Shown here: positions 1 through 9,007 of the stretch, piece by piece
How positions within the stretch are numbered: the stretch's first letter is position 1
How the letters are laid out: each line of letters begins with the position of its first letter
Assembly (NCBI GenBank): GCA_025356815.1
Contig: JANXQL010000191.1
Coordinates: forward strand, 1-59,621
Reading direction: 5' to 3'
Origin: Pseudomonadota bacterium
GTDB lineage: Bacteria > Pseudomonadota > Gammaproteobacteria > Steroidobacterales > Steroidobacteraceae
Length of the DNA stretch: 59,621 bases
Translations under genes and position numbers: made by a program
The notes under the pieces: generated by a model
The model's input: the letters and a program-made list of their open reading frames with translations, nothing else
Told to the model about the DNA's origin: nothing
The model's database searches: none

Positions 1-1461
1 TTCTCGCGTACCGAGGACGGGCGCATCTACCAGCGGCCGTTCGGTGGCATGACCACGAACTACGGCGAGGGCATCGCCCAGCGCACCTGCGCCGCGGCCG
101 ACCGCACCGGCCATGCGATGCTGCACACGCTCTACCAGCAGGCGCTCAAGCATGACGCGACGTTCTTCATCGAGTACTTCGCGCTCGACCTGATCATGGA
201 AAATGGCGAGTGCCGCGGCGTAATCGCGCTCGACCTCGCCGACGGCAGGCTGCACCGCTACCGCGCGCATGCGGTCGTGCTCGCAACCGGCGGCTACGGC
301 CGCGCCTACTTCTCCTGCACGTCCGCCCACACCTGCACCGGCGACGGCGGCGGCATGGTGGCGCGTGCGGGCCTGCCGCTGCAGGACATGGAGTTTGTGC
401 AGTTCCACCCGACCGGCATCTACGGCGCGGGCTGTCTGATCACCGAGGGCGCGCGCGGCGAGGGTGGCTACGTCACCAATTCCAAGGGTGAGCGCTTCAT
501 GGAGCGCTACGCCCCGAACGCCAAGGACCTCGCCAGCCGTGACGTGGTCTCGCGCTCGATGACCATCGAGATCCGCGAGGGGCGTGGCGTCGGCGAGCAC
601 GGCGACCACATTCACCTGCACCTCGAGCACCTGGGTGCCGACGTGATCCAGGAGCGCCTGCCGGGCATTGCCGAGACGGCGCGCATCTTCGCCGGCGTCG
701 ACGTCAACAAGGCGCCGATCCCGGTGCTGCCGACCGTGCACTACAACATGGGTGGCATCCCCACCAACGTCCACGGCGAGGTCGTCACGCTCAAGGGCGG
801 CGATCCCGACAGCGTCGTTCCAGGCCTGTTCGCCGTGGGCGAGGCTGCGTGCGTCTCGGTGCACGGCGCCAATCGGCTCGGTTCGAACTCGCTGCTCGAC
901 CTGGTGGTGTTCGGTCGCGCCGCGGCCCGCCGGGCGGCCACGGTCGTGCGTCCGCAGATGCCGCATCGGCCGCTGCCGAAGGCGCCGTGCGAGGCGGCCG
1001 TGGCGCGCCTCGACCGGCTGCGCCACGCCAAGGGCGGGCGTCCGACCGCGGAGATCCGGCTCGAGATGCAGCGCACGATGCAGGCCGACGCGGCCGTGTT
1101 TCGCAGCGGCGCGACGCTCAAGGAAGGCTGCGACAAGCTCGCGCGCACGTTCGGCTCGTTCGCCGACGTCGGTATCAAGGACCGCTCGCTGGTCTGGAAC
1201 ACCGACCTCGTCGAGACGATGGAACTGGAAAACCTGCTGCTGCAGGCGACCGCGACGATCCAGTCGGCGGCCAATCGCCAGGAGAGCCGCGGTGCGCACG
1301 CGCGCGAGGACTTCCCCGCCCGTGACGACGCGAACTGGCACAAGCACACGCTCGCCTGGGTGGACCCCGACGGATCGGTCAGGATCGACTACCGTCCCGT
1401 GCACATGCAGACGCTGACGTCCGATGTCGAACCGATCCCGCCGAAGGCGCGGACTTACTGA
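1..1461 (+). CDS. sdhA: Succinate dehydrogenase flavoprotein subunit, 5'-truncated by window edge
   Basis: Catalytic subunit of complex II, oxidising succinate to fumarate and passing electrons through FAD to SdhB at the inner membrane. The frame is open from base 1, so the N-terminal FAD-binding fold and the covalent-FAD histidine lie outside the window. About 486 residues are visible, starting in the family motif [14 protein letters not shown]. They include [36 protein letters not shown] and [16 protein letters not shown], all characteristic of SdhA. The C-terminus ([16 protein letters not shown]) is complete. sdhB starts 23 bases downstream, so this is the 3' part of a presumed sdhCDAB operon. 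The match to SdhA rather than to FrdA of the second complex (29228-31204) is clear from these motifs. Confidence 0.97.
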   Translation, partial: FSRTEDGRIYQRPFGGMTTNYGEGIAQRTCAAADRTGHAMLHTLYQQALKHDATFFIEYFALDLIMENGECRGVIALDLADGRLHRYRAHAVVLATGGYGRAYFSCTSAHTCTGDGGGMVARAGLPLQDMEFVQFHPTGIYGAGCLITEGARGEGGYVTNSKGERFMERYAPNAKDLASRDVVSRSMTIEIREGRGVGEHGDHIHLHLEHLGADVIQERLPGIAETARIFAGVDVNKAPIPVLPTVHYNMGGIPTNVHGEVVTLKGGDPDSVVPGLFAVGEAACVSVHGANRLGSNSLLDLVVFGRAAARRAATVVRPQMPHRPLPKAPCEAAVARLDRLRHAKGGRPTAEIRLEMQRTMQADAAVFRSGATLKEGCDKLARTFGSFADVGIKDRSLVWNTDLVETMELENLLLQATATIQSAANRQESRGAHAREDFPARDDANWHKHTLAWVDPDGSVRIDYRPVHMQTLTSDVEPIPPKARTY

Positions 1462-1484
1462 TCGACCGCCAAAGGGTCCATCGC

Positions 1485-2273
1485 ATGGCTGACTTCAACC
1501 TGCCCGCCAATTCCCGCTACACCGAGATCCCCGGCCGCGCCCACGCGGCCCCGGCCGGGGCCACGCGGGTCAAGACGTTCCAGATCTACCGGTTCGACCC
1601 GGATTCCGGCGAGAAGCCGCGGCTTGACCGCTACCAGGTCGACCTGGACCGCTGCGGGCCGATGGTTCTGGACGGCCTCATCAAGATCAAGAACGAGGTC
1701 GATCCGACGCTGACCTTCCGTCGCAGCTGCCGCGAAGGCATCTGCGGCAGCTGCGCGATGAACATCGATGGCCTGAACACGCTCGCCTGCACCAAGTCGA
1801 TCGCCGATATCAAAGGCGAGGTGAAGATCTTCCCGCTGCCGCACATGCCGGTGGTGAAGGATCTGGTGCCGGACCTGACGAATTTCTACGCCCAGTACGC
1901 CGCCGTGCAGCCCTGGCTGCAGACGCGCACCCCGGCACCGCCGGACCGCGAACGGCTGCAGAGCAAGGAAGACCAGGAGAAGGTCGACCGGCCGTCGGCC
2001 TGCATCCTGTGCGCCTGCTGCTCGACCAGCTGCCCCAGTTACTGGTGGAACAGCGATCGTTACCTCGGACCCGCCGCACTGCTGGCGTCCTACCGCTGGA
2101 TCGTCGATTCCCGCGACGAGGCTACCGCCGAGCGGCTGGATCTGGTCTCGGACTCGTTCAAGCTGTATCGCTGCCACACGATCATGAACTGCACTGAGGC
2201 CTGCCCGAAGGACCTGAACCCTGCGCGCGCGATCGCCGAGATCAAGAAGCTGCTGCTCGAGCGGCAGGTCTGA
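1485..2273 (+). CDS. sdhB: Succinate dehydrogenase iron-sulfur subunit
   Basis: Electron-transfer subunit of complex II, carrying [2Fe-2S], [4Fe-4S] and [3Fe-4S] clusters from FAD to quinone. The 262-residue protein has the ferredoxin-type cysteine set CREGICGSC plus a downstream LAC in the N-terminal half. Its C-terminal half has [16 protein letters not shown] and [17 protein letters not shown], the ligands of the two other clusters. About 25 residues at the N-terminus precede the usual start of the fold, a common extension. It lies 23 bases after sdhA and 8 bases before sdhE, so it is almost certainly cotranscribed with both. No cluster cysteine appears to be missing. Confidence 0.97.
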   Translation: MADFNLPANSRYTEIPGRAHAAPAGATRVKTFQIYRFDPDSGEKPRLDRYQVDLDRCGPMVLDGLIKIKNEVDPTLTFRRSCREGICGSCAMNIDGLNTLACTKSIADIKGEVKIFPLPHMPVVKDLVPDLTNFYAQYAAVQPWLQTRTPAPPDRERLQSKEDQEKVDRPSACILCACCSTSCPSYWWNSDRYLGPAALLASYRWIVDSRDEATAERLDLVSDSFKLYRCHTIMNCTEACPKDLNPARAIAEIKKLLLERQV

Positions 2274-2281
2274 GGCGGGGA

Positions 2282-2602
2282 TTGACCGCCGCGGCCGCCG
2301 CCGAACTGAATCGGGTGCGCTGGCGCTGCCGCCGCGGCATGCGCGAGCTGGACGTGTTGTTCGAGCGCTACCTCGCCCAGCGCTGGCCGACGGCCGGGGA
2401 GGGGCGGCGTGCGGCGTTCCTGCAGTTGCTGGAGATGCCGGATCCGGAGCTGGCCGACCACCTGTTGCGCAGCCTGCCGCTCGCAGATCCCGCGCTCGCC
2501 GGACTTGCGACCGAGATCACCGAGCTGGCTGAACTTTCCGCGGGGGCGGCGGTCTATCAGCCCGAGAGCGGCCGCCCGGACCCTCCGGAGCGAGGCCCTT
2601 GA
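2282..2602 (+). CDS. sdhE: SdhE, FAD assembly factor for SdhA (YgfY family)
   Basis: Small cytoplasmic protein that promotes covalent attachment of FAD to SdhA/FrdA. The 106-residue product contains the family motif RGMRELD (residues about 18-24), whose RGxxE core is needed for flavinylation, followed by a helical body. TTG at 2282 is used because it sits just after sdhB and leaves the conserved [14 protein letters not shown] region intact; no better start is visible. The stop overlaps the next start (TTGA, 2599-2602), implying coupling to rpoE. The product is longer than E. coli SdhE (about 88 residues) through a proline-rich tail. That tail's DNA contains a candidate sigma-E promoter at 2531-2557. 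Confidence 0.9.
   Translation: MTAAAAAELNRVRWRCRRGMRELDVLFERYLAQRWPTAGEGRRAAFLQLLEMPDPELADHLLRSLPLADPALAGLATEITELAELSAGAAVYQPESGRPDPPERGP
2531..2557 (+). promoter_or_regulatory. Candidate sigma-E/AlgU-type promoter for rpoE, inside sdhE
   Basis: GAACTT at 2531-2536 is followed after 16 bases by TCTAT at 2553-2557. This resembles the ECF sigma-E consensus (GAACTT, 16-17 bases, TCTGA-like). The expected start of transcription is near 2563, about 36 bases before the rpoE start codon, so it would let RpoE activate its own operon. The element lies wholly within the coding end of sdhE. The match was made by eye only. Confidence 0.55.
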
Positions 2603-3198
2603 CCACCGAACAGAGTGACCTTGCACTGGTGGAACGGGTCCAGCGTGGCGAGCGGGCGGCGTTCGATGTGCTCGTGCTGCGATACCAGCAGAAGGTGCTG
2701 AAGCTGATCATGCGGTATGTACGCGACGTCATGGAGGCGGAAGACGTGGCCCAGGAAGCTTTCCTCAAGGCCTATCGGGCGCTGCCCTCGTTCCGCGGCG
2801 ACAGCGCGTTCTACACCTGGCTGTACCGCATCGCGATCAACACGGCGAAGAACACCCTCGTGTCCAACAAGCGCCGCCCGATCGACTACGACCTGGACCT
2901 GCAGGACCCTGAGCAGTACGCGCTGCAGGCTCGGCTCACCGACGGCGAGACGCCCGAGCACCTGCTGCTCACCGACGAAATTCGCGAGACGGTCAACGGC
3001 GCGATGGCCGAGCTGCCCGAGGATCTGCGGACCGCGATCGTGCTGCGCGAGATTGACGGCCTCAGCTACGAGGAAATTGCAGCCTCCATGGACTGCCCTG
3101 TCGGCACCGTCCGGTCGCGGATCTTCCGCGCGCGCGAGGCGATAGACCGCAAGTTGCGACCGATCTTCGATGCCGGCCTCGGCCGGCCGGAGGAATGA
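2599..3198 (+). CDS. rpoE: RNA polymerase ECF sigma factor RpoE (AlgU)
   Basis: Extracytoplasmic-stress sigma factor that directs RNA polymerase to envelope-stress promoters. The 199-residue protein has ECF region 2 ([19 protein letters not shown], then [14 protein letters not shown]) and region 4 ([20 protein letters not shown], then [13 protein letters not shown]), with the close spacing typical of RpoE/AlgU. It starts with TTG at 2599, overlapping the sdhE stop by four bases. It is followed directly by its anti-sigma genes rseA and rseB. A sigma-E-like promoter lies 42 to 68 bases upstream, so autoregulation is likely. Location downstream of sdhE rather than of nadB is a group-specific arrangement. 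Confidence 0.96.
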   Translation: MTTEQSDLALVERVQRGERAAFDVLVLRYQQKVLKLIMRYVRDVMEAEDVAQEAFLKAYRALPSFRGDSAFYTWLYRIAINTAKNTLVSNKRRPIDYDLDLQDPEQYALQARLTDGETPEHLLLTDEIRETVNGAMAELPEDLRTAIVLREIDGLSYEEIAASMDCPVGTVRSRIFRAREAIDRKLRPIFDAGLGRPEE

Positions 3199-3242
3199 CC
3201 GATGCTTTGCCCCCGCCGACCCCCGCGCACCGAGACACGGCC

Positions 3243-3875
3243 ATGAGTGACCTTCTGAACGAACAACTGTCGGCGCTGGTCGACGGCGAATTGCCTCCCG
3301 AAGAGACGGCGCTGCTGCTGCGGCGCATCGAACGGGAGCCCACGCTCGCCCGGCGCCTGGCGCGCTATCGCGTCTGCGGAGAGGTGCTGCGCGGCGAGCA
3401 TCACCAGCCACGTGCTGACTTCGCGATGCGCATCAGCGCGGCGATCGCGCGCGAACCCCAGGCCGCCATGGTGGCGGCGCGTCCGGCCTCCGCCCCGCGG
3501 CCGCGCGTGCCGGCCTGGCTGCGCTCGGCGGCGGGCCTTGCCGTCGCCGCGAGCGTGGGCATGGTCGCGCTGCTGGTGCTGCAACGGACCGTGCCCTCGG
3601 CGCTGCCGACTGCCGCGCCGGTGGCCCAGCTGGCCGCGGTCGAACCGGCCGCCCCGCCAGCGGTCCAGGTGGTTGCCCTGCCGCAGGTCCCGGCCGGCGT
3701 CGAGCCGCGCAGTTATGTCACGCCGCCTGGACGGGCGGGCCTGCAGGAGATCCAGGGCGCCACGCTTGCGAATTATGTCGTGGCGCACTCGGGGGTCAGC
3801 GGGCCGATGGCGAGCCGCAACGTGCTGATCCACCTGCTGGCTGACCAGCCGACGGCGGAAGCTGCCGGGCGATGA
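3243..3875 (+). CDS. rseA: Anti-sigma-E factor RseA (MucA-like)
   Basis: Inner-membrane anti-sigma factor that sequesters RpoE and is destroyed by regulated proteolysis during envelope stress. The N-terminal cytoplasmic part carries the family motif EQLSALVDGEL (residues about 7-17). One membrane segment lies at about residues 96-114 (AAGLAVAASVGMVALLVL), followed by an Ala/Pro-rich periplasmic domain that would contact RseB. I use ATG 3243 because it puts the conserved motif at the family's normal position. An in-frame ATG at 3195 overlaps the rpoE stop and would add 16 residues, but its GGAGG is too close to the start. The stop overlaps rseB (ATGA at 3872). Confidence 0.9.
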   Translation: MSDLLNEQLSALVDGELPPEETALLLRRIEREPTLARRLARYRVCGEVLRGEHHQPRADFAMRISAAIAREPQAAMVAARPASAPRPRVPAWLRSAAGLAVAASVGMVALLVLQRTVPSALPTAAPVAQLAAVEPAAPPAVQVVALPQVPAGVEPRSYVTPPGRAGLQEIQGATLANYVVAHSGVSGPMASRNVLIHLLADQPTAEAAGR

Positions 3876-4894
3876 ACGCCGGCGCGCTGTGGCGCTTACT
3901 GCCGTTCACGTGCGTCGCGATACTGCTGGCCGGTCCCGCCGCCGCGGACGACGAGGCCCGTCGCTGGCTGACGCAGATGAACGAGGCGGTCGCCTCGGGC
4001 AACTACCAGGGTGAGTTCCTGCACCTGGGCCACGGCCCGGTGGAGAAGCTGCGGATCTTCCACCGGGTCAAGGACGGTCATGTCCTCGAACGACTGGTGA
4101 GTCTGTCGAGCCACGGCCGCGAGGTCGTGCGCCGCGACGCCGAGCTGCAGTGCTACCTGCCGGACGAGCGGACGGTGCTCGTGGAGACGCCGCCCGATGA
4201 CCGTGCGCTGCTTGGCGCGGTGCCGACCTTCGATGCTGGCGTCGAGAAGAATTACCGCGTCGAGATGGCCGGCCGGGAGCGGGTCATCGGCCGGCCCTCG
4301 CGAATCGTCGAGGTGATGCCCCGCGACGGCTACCGCTTCGGTTACCGGCTGTGGATCGACGAGCAGACCAAGATGCCGCTGCGCACCGATCTGTGCGACG
4401 CGCATGGAAACATGCTGGAGCAGGTGCTGTTCACCGCCCTCGAGGTCGGCGCCGTGCTGCCGGACAGCGTGTTCCGCGCCGAGGTGGATGCCTCGCACTT
4501 CTCCTGGGTCCGCCAGGCGGCCAGCCCGCCGCGAGCTGCAAGCCCTGCACTGCCGTGGCAGCTGCTGCAGCTGCCGCCGGGCTTCAAGGTCAGCGCCAGC
4601 GGCGAGCAGCGACTGCCCGGCAGCGACCAGCCGGTCACGCACATGGTCGTCTCCGACGGCCTCGCCTCAGTGTCGGTGTTCATCGAGGGCCCGCCGGCAC
4701 CGCCGCGCCAACCGGTGGAAGGGCAGGGGCGGGTGGGCTCTGCGTTCGCCTACTCGAGGTTCAAGTCCGGCCACCAGATCACCGCGATCGGCGAGGTGCC
4801 GCCCCAGACCGTCGAATACATCGCCACCGGCGTCATGCCCGGGCGGGCGACCCCGGTGCCGGGGCTCACCGACGCCCCCCGCACCCAGCCGTGA
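3872..4894 (+). CDS. rseB: Sigma-E regulatory protein RseB (MucB)
   Basis: Periplasmic protein that binds the periplasmic domain of RseA, shields it from the site-1 protease, and releases it when it senses mislocalised lipoproteins or LPS. The 340-residue protein begins with a signal peptide (residues about 1-25, ending GPAAA). It then has the LolA-like N-terminal domain with family features such as YQGEFLHL and the C-terminal domain found in MucB. It overlaps rseA by four bases, and its stop overlaps the GTG of the next gene. The site-1 protease gene (degS/mucD) that often follows in this operon is absent here. Confidence 0.93.
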   Translation: MNAGALWRLLPFTCVAILLAGPAAADDEARRWLTQMNEAVASGNYQGEFLHLGHGPVEKLRIFHRVKDGHVLERLVSLSSHGREVVRRDAELQCYLPDERTVLVETPPDDRALLGAVPTFDAGVEKNYRVEMAGRERVIGRPSRIVEVMPRDGYRFGYRLWIDEQTKMPLRTDLCDAHGNMLEQVLFTALEVGAVLPDSVFRAEVDASHFSWVRQAASPPRAASPALPWQLLQLPPGFKVSASGEQRLPGSDQPVTHMVVSDGLASVSVFIEGPPAPPRQPVEGQGRVGSAFAYSRFKSGHQITAIGEVPPQTVEYIATGVMPGRATPVPGLTDAPRTQP

Positions 4895-5133
4895 GCCGGC
4901 TGACGCTGTACAGCCGCGAGGGCTGCGGCCTGTGCGACGAGCTGCTGCTGGCGCTCGGACCCTGGACAGAGGCCCGGGGCGAGCGGATCGAGGTCCTTGA
5001 CGTCGACGCCGATCCGCTGCTCAAGCGTCGCTACGGGCTCAAGATCCCGGTCCTGCTGCTAGATGGCGAGCCGGTCGCCTACGGGCATCTCGACTGGGAC
5101 AAGCTCGAATCGGCCTGGAACGCGCGTCGCTGA
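4891..5133 (+). CDS. Glutaredoxin-like protein (DUF836 family)
   Basis: Small thioredoxin-fold protein of 80 residues starting at GTG 4891, which overlaps the rseB stop as GTGA. It begins RLTLYSREGCGLCDELLLAL, placing a CxxC redox pair (C-G-L-C) at the end of the first beta strand. It continues with IEVLDVDADPLLKRRYGLKI and PVLLLDGEPV, the cis-proline region of the glutaredoxin fold. Its substrate is unknown. Relatives of this small family are commonly found between the rseB/mucD region and lepA in gammaproteobacteria, as here, hinting at an envelope-stress or housekeeping thiol role. The same frame is open far upstream, but that part is a shadow of rseB. Confidence 0.85.
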   Translation: MSRLTLYSREGCGLCDELLLALGPWTEARGERIEVLDVDADPLLKRRYGLKIPVLLLDGEPVAYGHLDWDKLESAWNARR

Positions 5134-5152
5134 CGGGTTGTGCGGGGCCGAC

Positions 5153-5161
5153 TGCTATAAT
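5153..5161 (+). promoter_or_regulatory. Extended -10 promoter for lepA
   Basis: TGCTATAAT at 5153-5161 is a perfect extended -10 element (TGn plus TATAAT) in the 75-base gap before lepA. No good -35 hexamer lies 16-18 bases upstream, as is usual for extended -10 promoters. The predicted transcript would start near 5168, about 40 bases before the lepA ATG, giving the lepA-lepB-rnc group its own input. Confidence 0.6.
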
Positions 5162-5208
5162 CCGTCGGCTGGCCGCGTCCTTCACGCCGGCAGGAGCCGA
5201 CGTCCCGA

Positions 5209-7002
5209 ATGCCGCCTATCCGCAATTTTTCGATCATCGCCCATGTCGACCACGGCAAGTCCACGCTGGCCGACCGTCTGATCCAGACCTGCGGCGGGCT
5301 GCAGAAGCGCGAGATGCAGGAGCAGGTCCTCGATTCGATGGACCTCGAGCGCGAGCGCGGCATCACCATCAAGGCGCAGAGCGTCACCTTGACCTACCGC
5401 GCCCAGGACGGGGTCGACTACCAGCTCAACTTCATCGACACGCCGGGGCACGTGGACTTCTCCTACGAGGTCTCCCGCTCGCTCGCCGCGTGCGAGGGTG
5501 CGCTGCTGGTCGTCGATGCGGCGCAGGGGGTCGAGGCGCAGAGTGTCGCTAACTGTTACACCGCGCTCGAGCAGGGACTCGAGGTGCTGACGGTCATCAA
5601 CAAGATCGACCTGCCCTCCGCTGACCCCGACCGGGTCATGAAGGAAGTCGAGGAGATCATCGGCATCGACGCGACCGAGGCGGTGCTCGTGTCGGCCAAG
5701 ACCGGCGTCGGCGTCGACCTGCTGCTCGAGGCGATCGTCGCCCGCATCCCGCCACCCAAGGGCACGGTGGACGCGCCGCTGCAGGCGCTGATCATCGACT
5801 CCTGGTTCGACAATTACGTCGGCGTCGTCTCGCTGGTGCGGGTCGTCAACGGCCGCCTCAAGCGCGGCCAGAAGATCCGTATCTGGTCCACCGGACGCGC
5901 GCACGAGTGCGCGCGCCTGGGTCGCTTCACCCCCAAGCGCGTCGACGGCGACGATCTGTCGGCGGGCGAGGTCGGCTTCATCATGGCCGGCATCAAGGAG
6001 ATCGACGGCGCGCCGGTCGGCGATACGATCACCCTCGAATCGGAGCCGTGCTCCTCGGCGCTGCCGGGTTTCAAGAGGATCCAGCCGCGCGTGTTCGCCG
6101 GCCTGTTCCCGGTCGCGACGGACGACTACGAGCAGTTCCGCGATGCGCTGCAGAAGCTCAAGCTCAACGACTCCGCCCTGCAGTACGAGCCCGAGGTATC
6201 GACCGCACTGGGCTTCGGCTTTCGCATCGGCTTTCTCGGCCTGCTGCACATGGAGATCGTGCAGGAGCGGCTGGAGCGCGAGTACAACCTCGCCCTGGTG
6301 ACGAGCGCGCCGACCGTCGTCTACGAGGTGCTCAAGACCGACGGCACGGTGGAGCTGATCGACAACCCGTCCAAGCTGCCGCCGATCGACCGCATCGAGG
6401 AGACTCGCGAGCCGATCATCACCGCCAATATCCTCGTGCCGCCCGAGCACGTCGGCGGAGTGCTGCAGCTGTGCACCGAGAAGCGCGGTGTGCAGAAGAA
6501 GATGCTGTACGTCGGCAACCAGGTGTCCCTGCAGTACGAACTGCCGATGGGCGAGGTCGTGCTCGATTTCTTCGACCGCCTCAAGAGCGTCAGCCGCGGC
6601 TATGCCTCCTTCGACTACGAGTTCAACCGCTTCCAGGCCGCCAATGTCGTCAAGCTCGACGTGCTGATCAACGGCGACCGCGTCGACGCGCTGAGCCTGA
6701 TCGTGCACCGGGAGGATGCCTATCGTCGCGGCCGCGAACTGGTCGACAAGATGCAGGAGCTGATCCCGCGGCAGATGTTCGAGGTCGCGATCCAGGCGGC
6801 GATCGGCAGCCAGGTCGTGGCGCGCGCGTCCGTCAAGGCAATGCGCAAGAACGTGCTGGCCAAGTGCTACGGCGGCGACATCAGCCGCAAGCGCAAGCTG
6901 CTGGAAAAGCAGAAGGAAGGCAAGAAGCGCATGAAGCAGGTCGGCTCGGTCGAAATTCCGCAGGAGGCGTTCCTCGCCGTGCTGCAGGTCGGCAAGAAGT
7001 AA
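5209..7002 (+). CDS. lepA: Elongation factor 4 (LepA), ribosome-associated GTPase
   Basis: Translation GTPase that binds ribosomes and influences initiation and elongation under stress. The 597-residue length is normal for LepA. G1 is AHVDHGKST (residues 11-19), followed by RGITIKAQ (switch I), DTPGHVDF (G3) and NKIDLP (G4). The C-terminus shows the LepA-specific lysine-rich end with [20 protein letters not shown]. lepB follows after 31 bases, the conserved lepA-lepB arrangement. A large antisense open frame on the other strand is a compositional shadow. Confidence 0.98.
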   Translation: MPPIRNFSIIAHVDHGKSTLADRLIQTCGGLQKREMQEQVLDSMDLERERGITIKAQSVTLTYRAQDGVDYQLNFIDTPGHVDFSYEVSRSLAACEGALLVVDAAQGVEAQSVANCYTALEQGLEVLTVINKIDLPSADPDRVMKEVEEIIGIDATEAVLVSAKTGVGVDLLLEAIVARIPPPKGTVDAPLQALIIDSWFDNYVGVVSLVRVVNGRLKRGQKIRIWSTGRAHECARLGRFTPKRVDGDDLSAGEVGFIMAGIKEIDGAPVGDTITLESEPCSSALPGFKRIQPRVFAGLFPVATDDYEQFRDALQKLKLNDSALQYEPEVSTALGFGFRIGFLGLLHMEIVQERLEREYNLALVTSAPTVVYEVLKTDGTVELIDNPSKLPPIDRIEETREPIITANILVPPEHVGGVLQLCTEKRGVQKKMLYVGNQVSLQYELPMGEVVLDFFDRLKSVSRGYASFDYEFNRFQAANVVKLDVLINGDRVDALSLIVHREDAYRRGRELVDKMQELIPRQMFEVAIQAAIGSQVVARASVKAMRKNVLAKCYGGDISRKRKLLEKQKEGKKRMKQVGSVEIPQEAFLAVLQVGKK

Positions 7003-7033
7003 CGCCTCGAAACAACACGGGATCATCCATTTC

Positions 7034-7897
7034 ATGCAGGTCGTCTACGATTTTTCACTCATCCTCTCGGTGCTCGCGCTGCTGACCGGCGTCATCTGGG
7101 GGTTCGATCGCGCGTTCTTCGCCGCGCGCCGCCCGTCCGGCGCCGCCGAGCCGCTGCTGGTCGAATACGCGCGCTCGTTCTTTCCGATCATCCTGATCGT
7201 GCTGGTGGTGCGCTCGTTCCTGTTCGAGCCCTTCCGCATTCCGTCCGATTCAATGATGCCGACGCTGCTCGATGGCGACTTCATCTTCGTCAGCAAGTTC
7301 AGCTACGGCCTGCGCCTGCCGGTGGTCAACACCAAGATCGTCGACGTCGGCAGCCCGCAGCGCGGCGACGTGATCGTGTTCAGAAAGCCCAGTGAGCCGT
7401 CGGTGAACTACATCAAGCGCCTGGTCGGCCTGCCCGGCGACCGTATCGTCGTGCGCGGTGATGCGGTCTGGGTGAACGGCCGCGAGATGGTGGCGCGCGA
7501 CGACGGGCTTTACATGGATGACGCCTGCTATCGCAACTTCCACCTAGGCACCGAGACGCTCGACAAGCGCGAGCACCTGGTCATGTACTGTCCGCTGGAG
7601 ACGCGCCAGTCCTACCGGGGCTGCAGCGGATCCCGGAACCTGAACGAGTGCCCGGCGCTCGCGACGCCGGCGCCGCTGTCCGGCGATCAGACGCTGGCGC
7701 CGACCGGTACCTATCTGGTCCCGGCTGGCTACTATTTCTTCATGGGCGACAACCGCGACAACAGCCAGGACAGCCGCTTCCAGGAACTGGGCTTCGTCCC
7801 TGCCGGCAACCTGGTCGGGCGGGCGGTGCGGATCTGGGCCAGCTTCGGCCCGGGCTACGTGCCGCGCTGGAGCAGGTTGGGAACGGCCGTACACTGA
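7034..7897 (+). CDS. lepB: Signal peptidase I (LepB)
   Basis: Inner-membrane serine protease that removes signal peptides from exported proteins. The 287-residue protein has two N-terminal membrane segments (residues about 6-24 and 49-64). The catalytic box FRIPSDSMMPTLLDGDF holds nucleophile Ser73, and YIKRLVGLPGDRI supplies the general base Lys128. The C-terminal box is FFMGDNRDNSQDSR. A cysteine-containing insert between boxes D and E (around CYRNF to CPALAT) is typical of longer gammaproteobacterial LepB. It lies between lepA and the DUF4845 gene, as in related genomes. Confidence 0.97.
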   Translation: MQVVYDFSLILSVLALLTGVIWGFDRAFFAARRPSGAAEPLLVEYARSFFPIILIVLVVRSFLFEPFRIPSDSMMPTLLDGDFIFVSKFSYGLRLPVVNTKIVDVGSPQRGDVIVFRKPSEPSVNYIKRLVGLPGDRIVVRGDAVWVNGREMVARDDGLYMDDACYRNFHLGTETLDKREHLVMYCPLETRQSYRGCSGSRNLNECPALATPAPLSGDQTLAPTGTYLVPAGYYFFMGDNRDNSQDSRFQELGFVPAGNLVGRAVRIWASFGPGYVPRWSRLGTAVH

Positions 7898-7913
7898 GCA
7901 GACAGAGGAGAAC

Positions 7914-8306
7914 ATGATGCACCCTGCAGTGAGCCCGGATCGTCAGCGAGGCATTACCGTGCTCGGCTTGCTGATACTACTGTCGTTCCTCGGCGTGTTC
8001 GTCTACGCCGCCATGCGGCTGACGCCGGTGTTCCTGGAGTACATGAACGTCGCCAAGGGCATGGAGAACCTCAAGAGCGAGGTTGGCAGCGGCGCGAACG
8101 CGGCGTCGGTGCGGCGCACGCTCGAGAAGCACTTCGACATCGACGATGTGCACTCGATCACGGCGAAGGATGTCGATGTGACCCGCGACGGCCAGGACCT
8201 GCAGGTCCATGTTGCCTACGACGCCTTCACACCGTTCATCGCCAACGTCGGCTTCGTCGCGCATTTCGAAAAGACCGTGACGGTGTCGGCCGCGTCTGGA
8301 CCGTGA
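7914..8306 (+). CDS. DUF4845 membrane-anchored protein
   Basis: Protein of 130 residues with one N-terminal membrane helix (residues about 13-34, GITVLGLLILLSFLGVFVYA) and a small periplasmic domain. The arrangement RQRGITVLGLL at the N-terminus resembles a pilin-like prepilin segment, but there is no convincing prepilin peptidase site. The family (DUF4845) is conserved between lepB and rnc in many beta- and gammaproteobacteria, and its function is unknown. The start ATG 7914 is followed by a second ATG; the upstream AGGAG supports this region as the start. The stop overlaps the GTG of rnc. Confidence 0.85.
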   Translation: MMHPAVSPDRQRGITVLGLLILLSFLGVFVYAAMRLTPVFLEYMNVAKGMENLKSEVGSGANAASVRRTLEKHFDIDDVHSITAKDVDVTRDGQDLQVHVAYDAFTPFIANVGFVAHFEKTVTVSAASGP

Positions 8307-9007
8307 CCGCGCCGGGAATCGGCGCCGACCTCGACTGGCTCGAGCGCCGGTTCGGATTTGCGGCGCGGGACGCGGCGCTGGTCGCGCGCGCGCTGACGCA
8401 CCGTAGCGCCCCGGGACCGGACAACGAGCGACTGGAGTTCCTCGGTGATGCGGTGCTGTCGTTCGTGGTCGCCGACATGCTCTACGCCGAGTATGGCGCG
8501 GCGGACGAGGGCGACCTGAGCCGCTTTCGCGCGGCGCTGGTCAGCGGCGAGACGCTGGCCGACGTCGCCGAGACGCTCGCGATCGGCGAACGGCTCAGGC
8601 TAGGTCCCGGCGAGCTGCGCTCGGGTGGGTTCAGGCGCCGATCGATCCTGGCCGATGCCTTCGAAGCGCTGCTCGGGGCGATCTACCTGGAAGGTGGCGT
8701 GGAGGCGGCTCGCCGCGTGATCGAGCATCTGTGGCGGCCGCGGCTGCAGGCGCTGCGCGAGACGCCGCCTGCGAAGGATCCGAAGACGCGGCTGCAGGAG
8801 TGGTTGCAGGGGCGCGGTCTGCCGTTGCCGTCGTACACGGTGGAGAGCATCGGCGGCGAGCCGCATGCGCAGGTGTTCAGCGTGCGCTGCACGGTCGCGA
8901 GCGCCGAGATTGTCACTGACGGCCGGGGCAGCAGTCGCCGGCGCGCCGAGCAGCTCGCGGCCGAGAGGGCGCTGGCGCAACTTGAGGCAGGAGTGGACCC
9001 CGCATGA
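8303..9007 (+). CDS. rnc: Ribonuclease III
   Basis: Double-strand-specific endoribonuclease that processes rRNA precursors and structured mRNAs. The 234-residue protein carries the signature NERLEFLGDAVLS with the acidic catalytic residues. A second catalytic region ILADAFEALLGAIYLEGG follows. A C-terminal double-stranded-RNA-binding domain begins near DPKTRLQEWLQGRG and ends with RRRAEQLAAERALAQLE. It starts at GTG 8303, overlapping the previous stop, and overlaps era by four bases (ATGA at 9004). The rnc-era-recO order is conserved across gammaproteobacteria. Confidence 0.98.
   Translation: MTAPGIGADLDWLERRFGFAARDAALVARALTHRSAPGPDNERLEFLGDAVLSFVVADMLYAEYGAADEGDLSRFRAALVSGETLADVAETLAIGERLRLGPGELRSGGFRRRSILADAFEALLGAIYLEGGVEAARRVIEHLWRPRLQALRETPPAKDPKTRLQEWLQGRGLPLPSYTVESIGGEPHAQVFSVRCTVASAEIVTDGRGSSRRRAEQLAAERALAQLEAGVDPA

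Noticed and set aside
5182-7035. 617-codon open frame on the minus strand opposite lepA
   Set aside because: Its translation is a composition shadow of lepA (rich in Leu, Asp, Val, Gln), with no motif. lepA itself is unambiguous.
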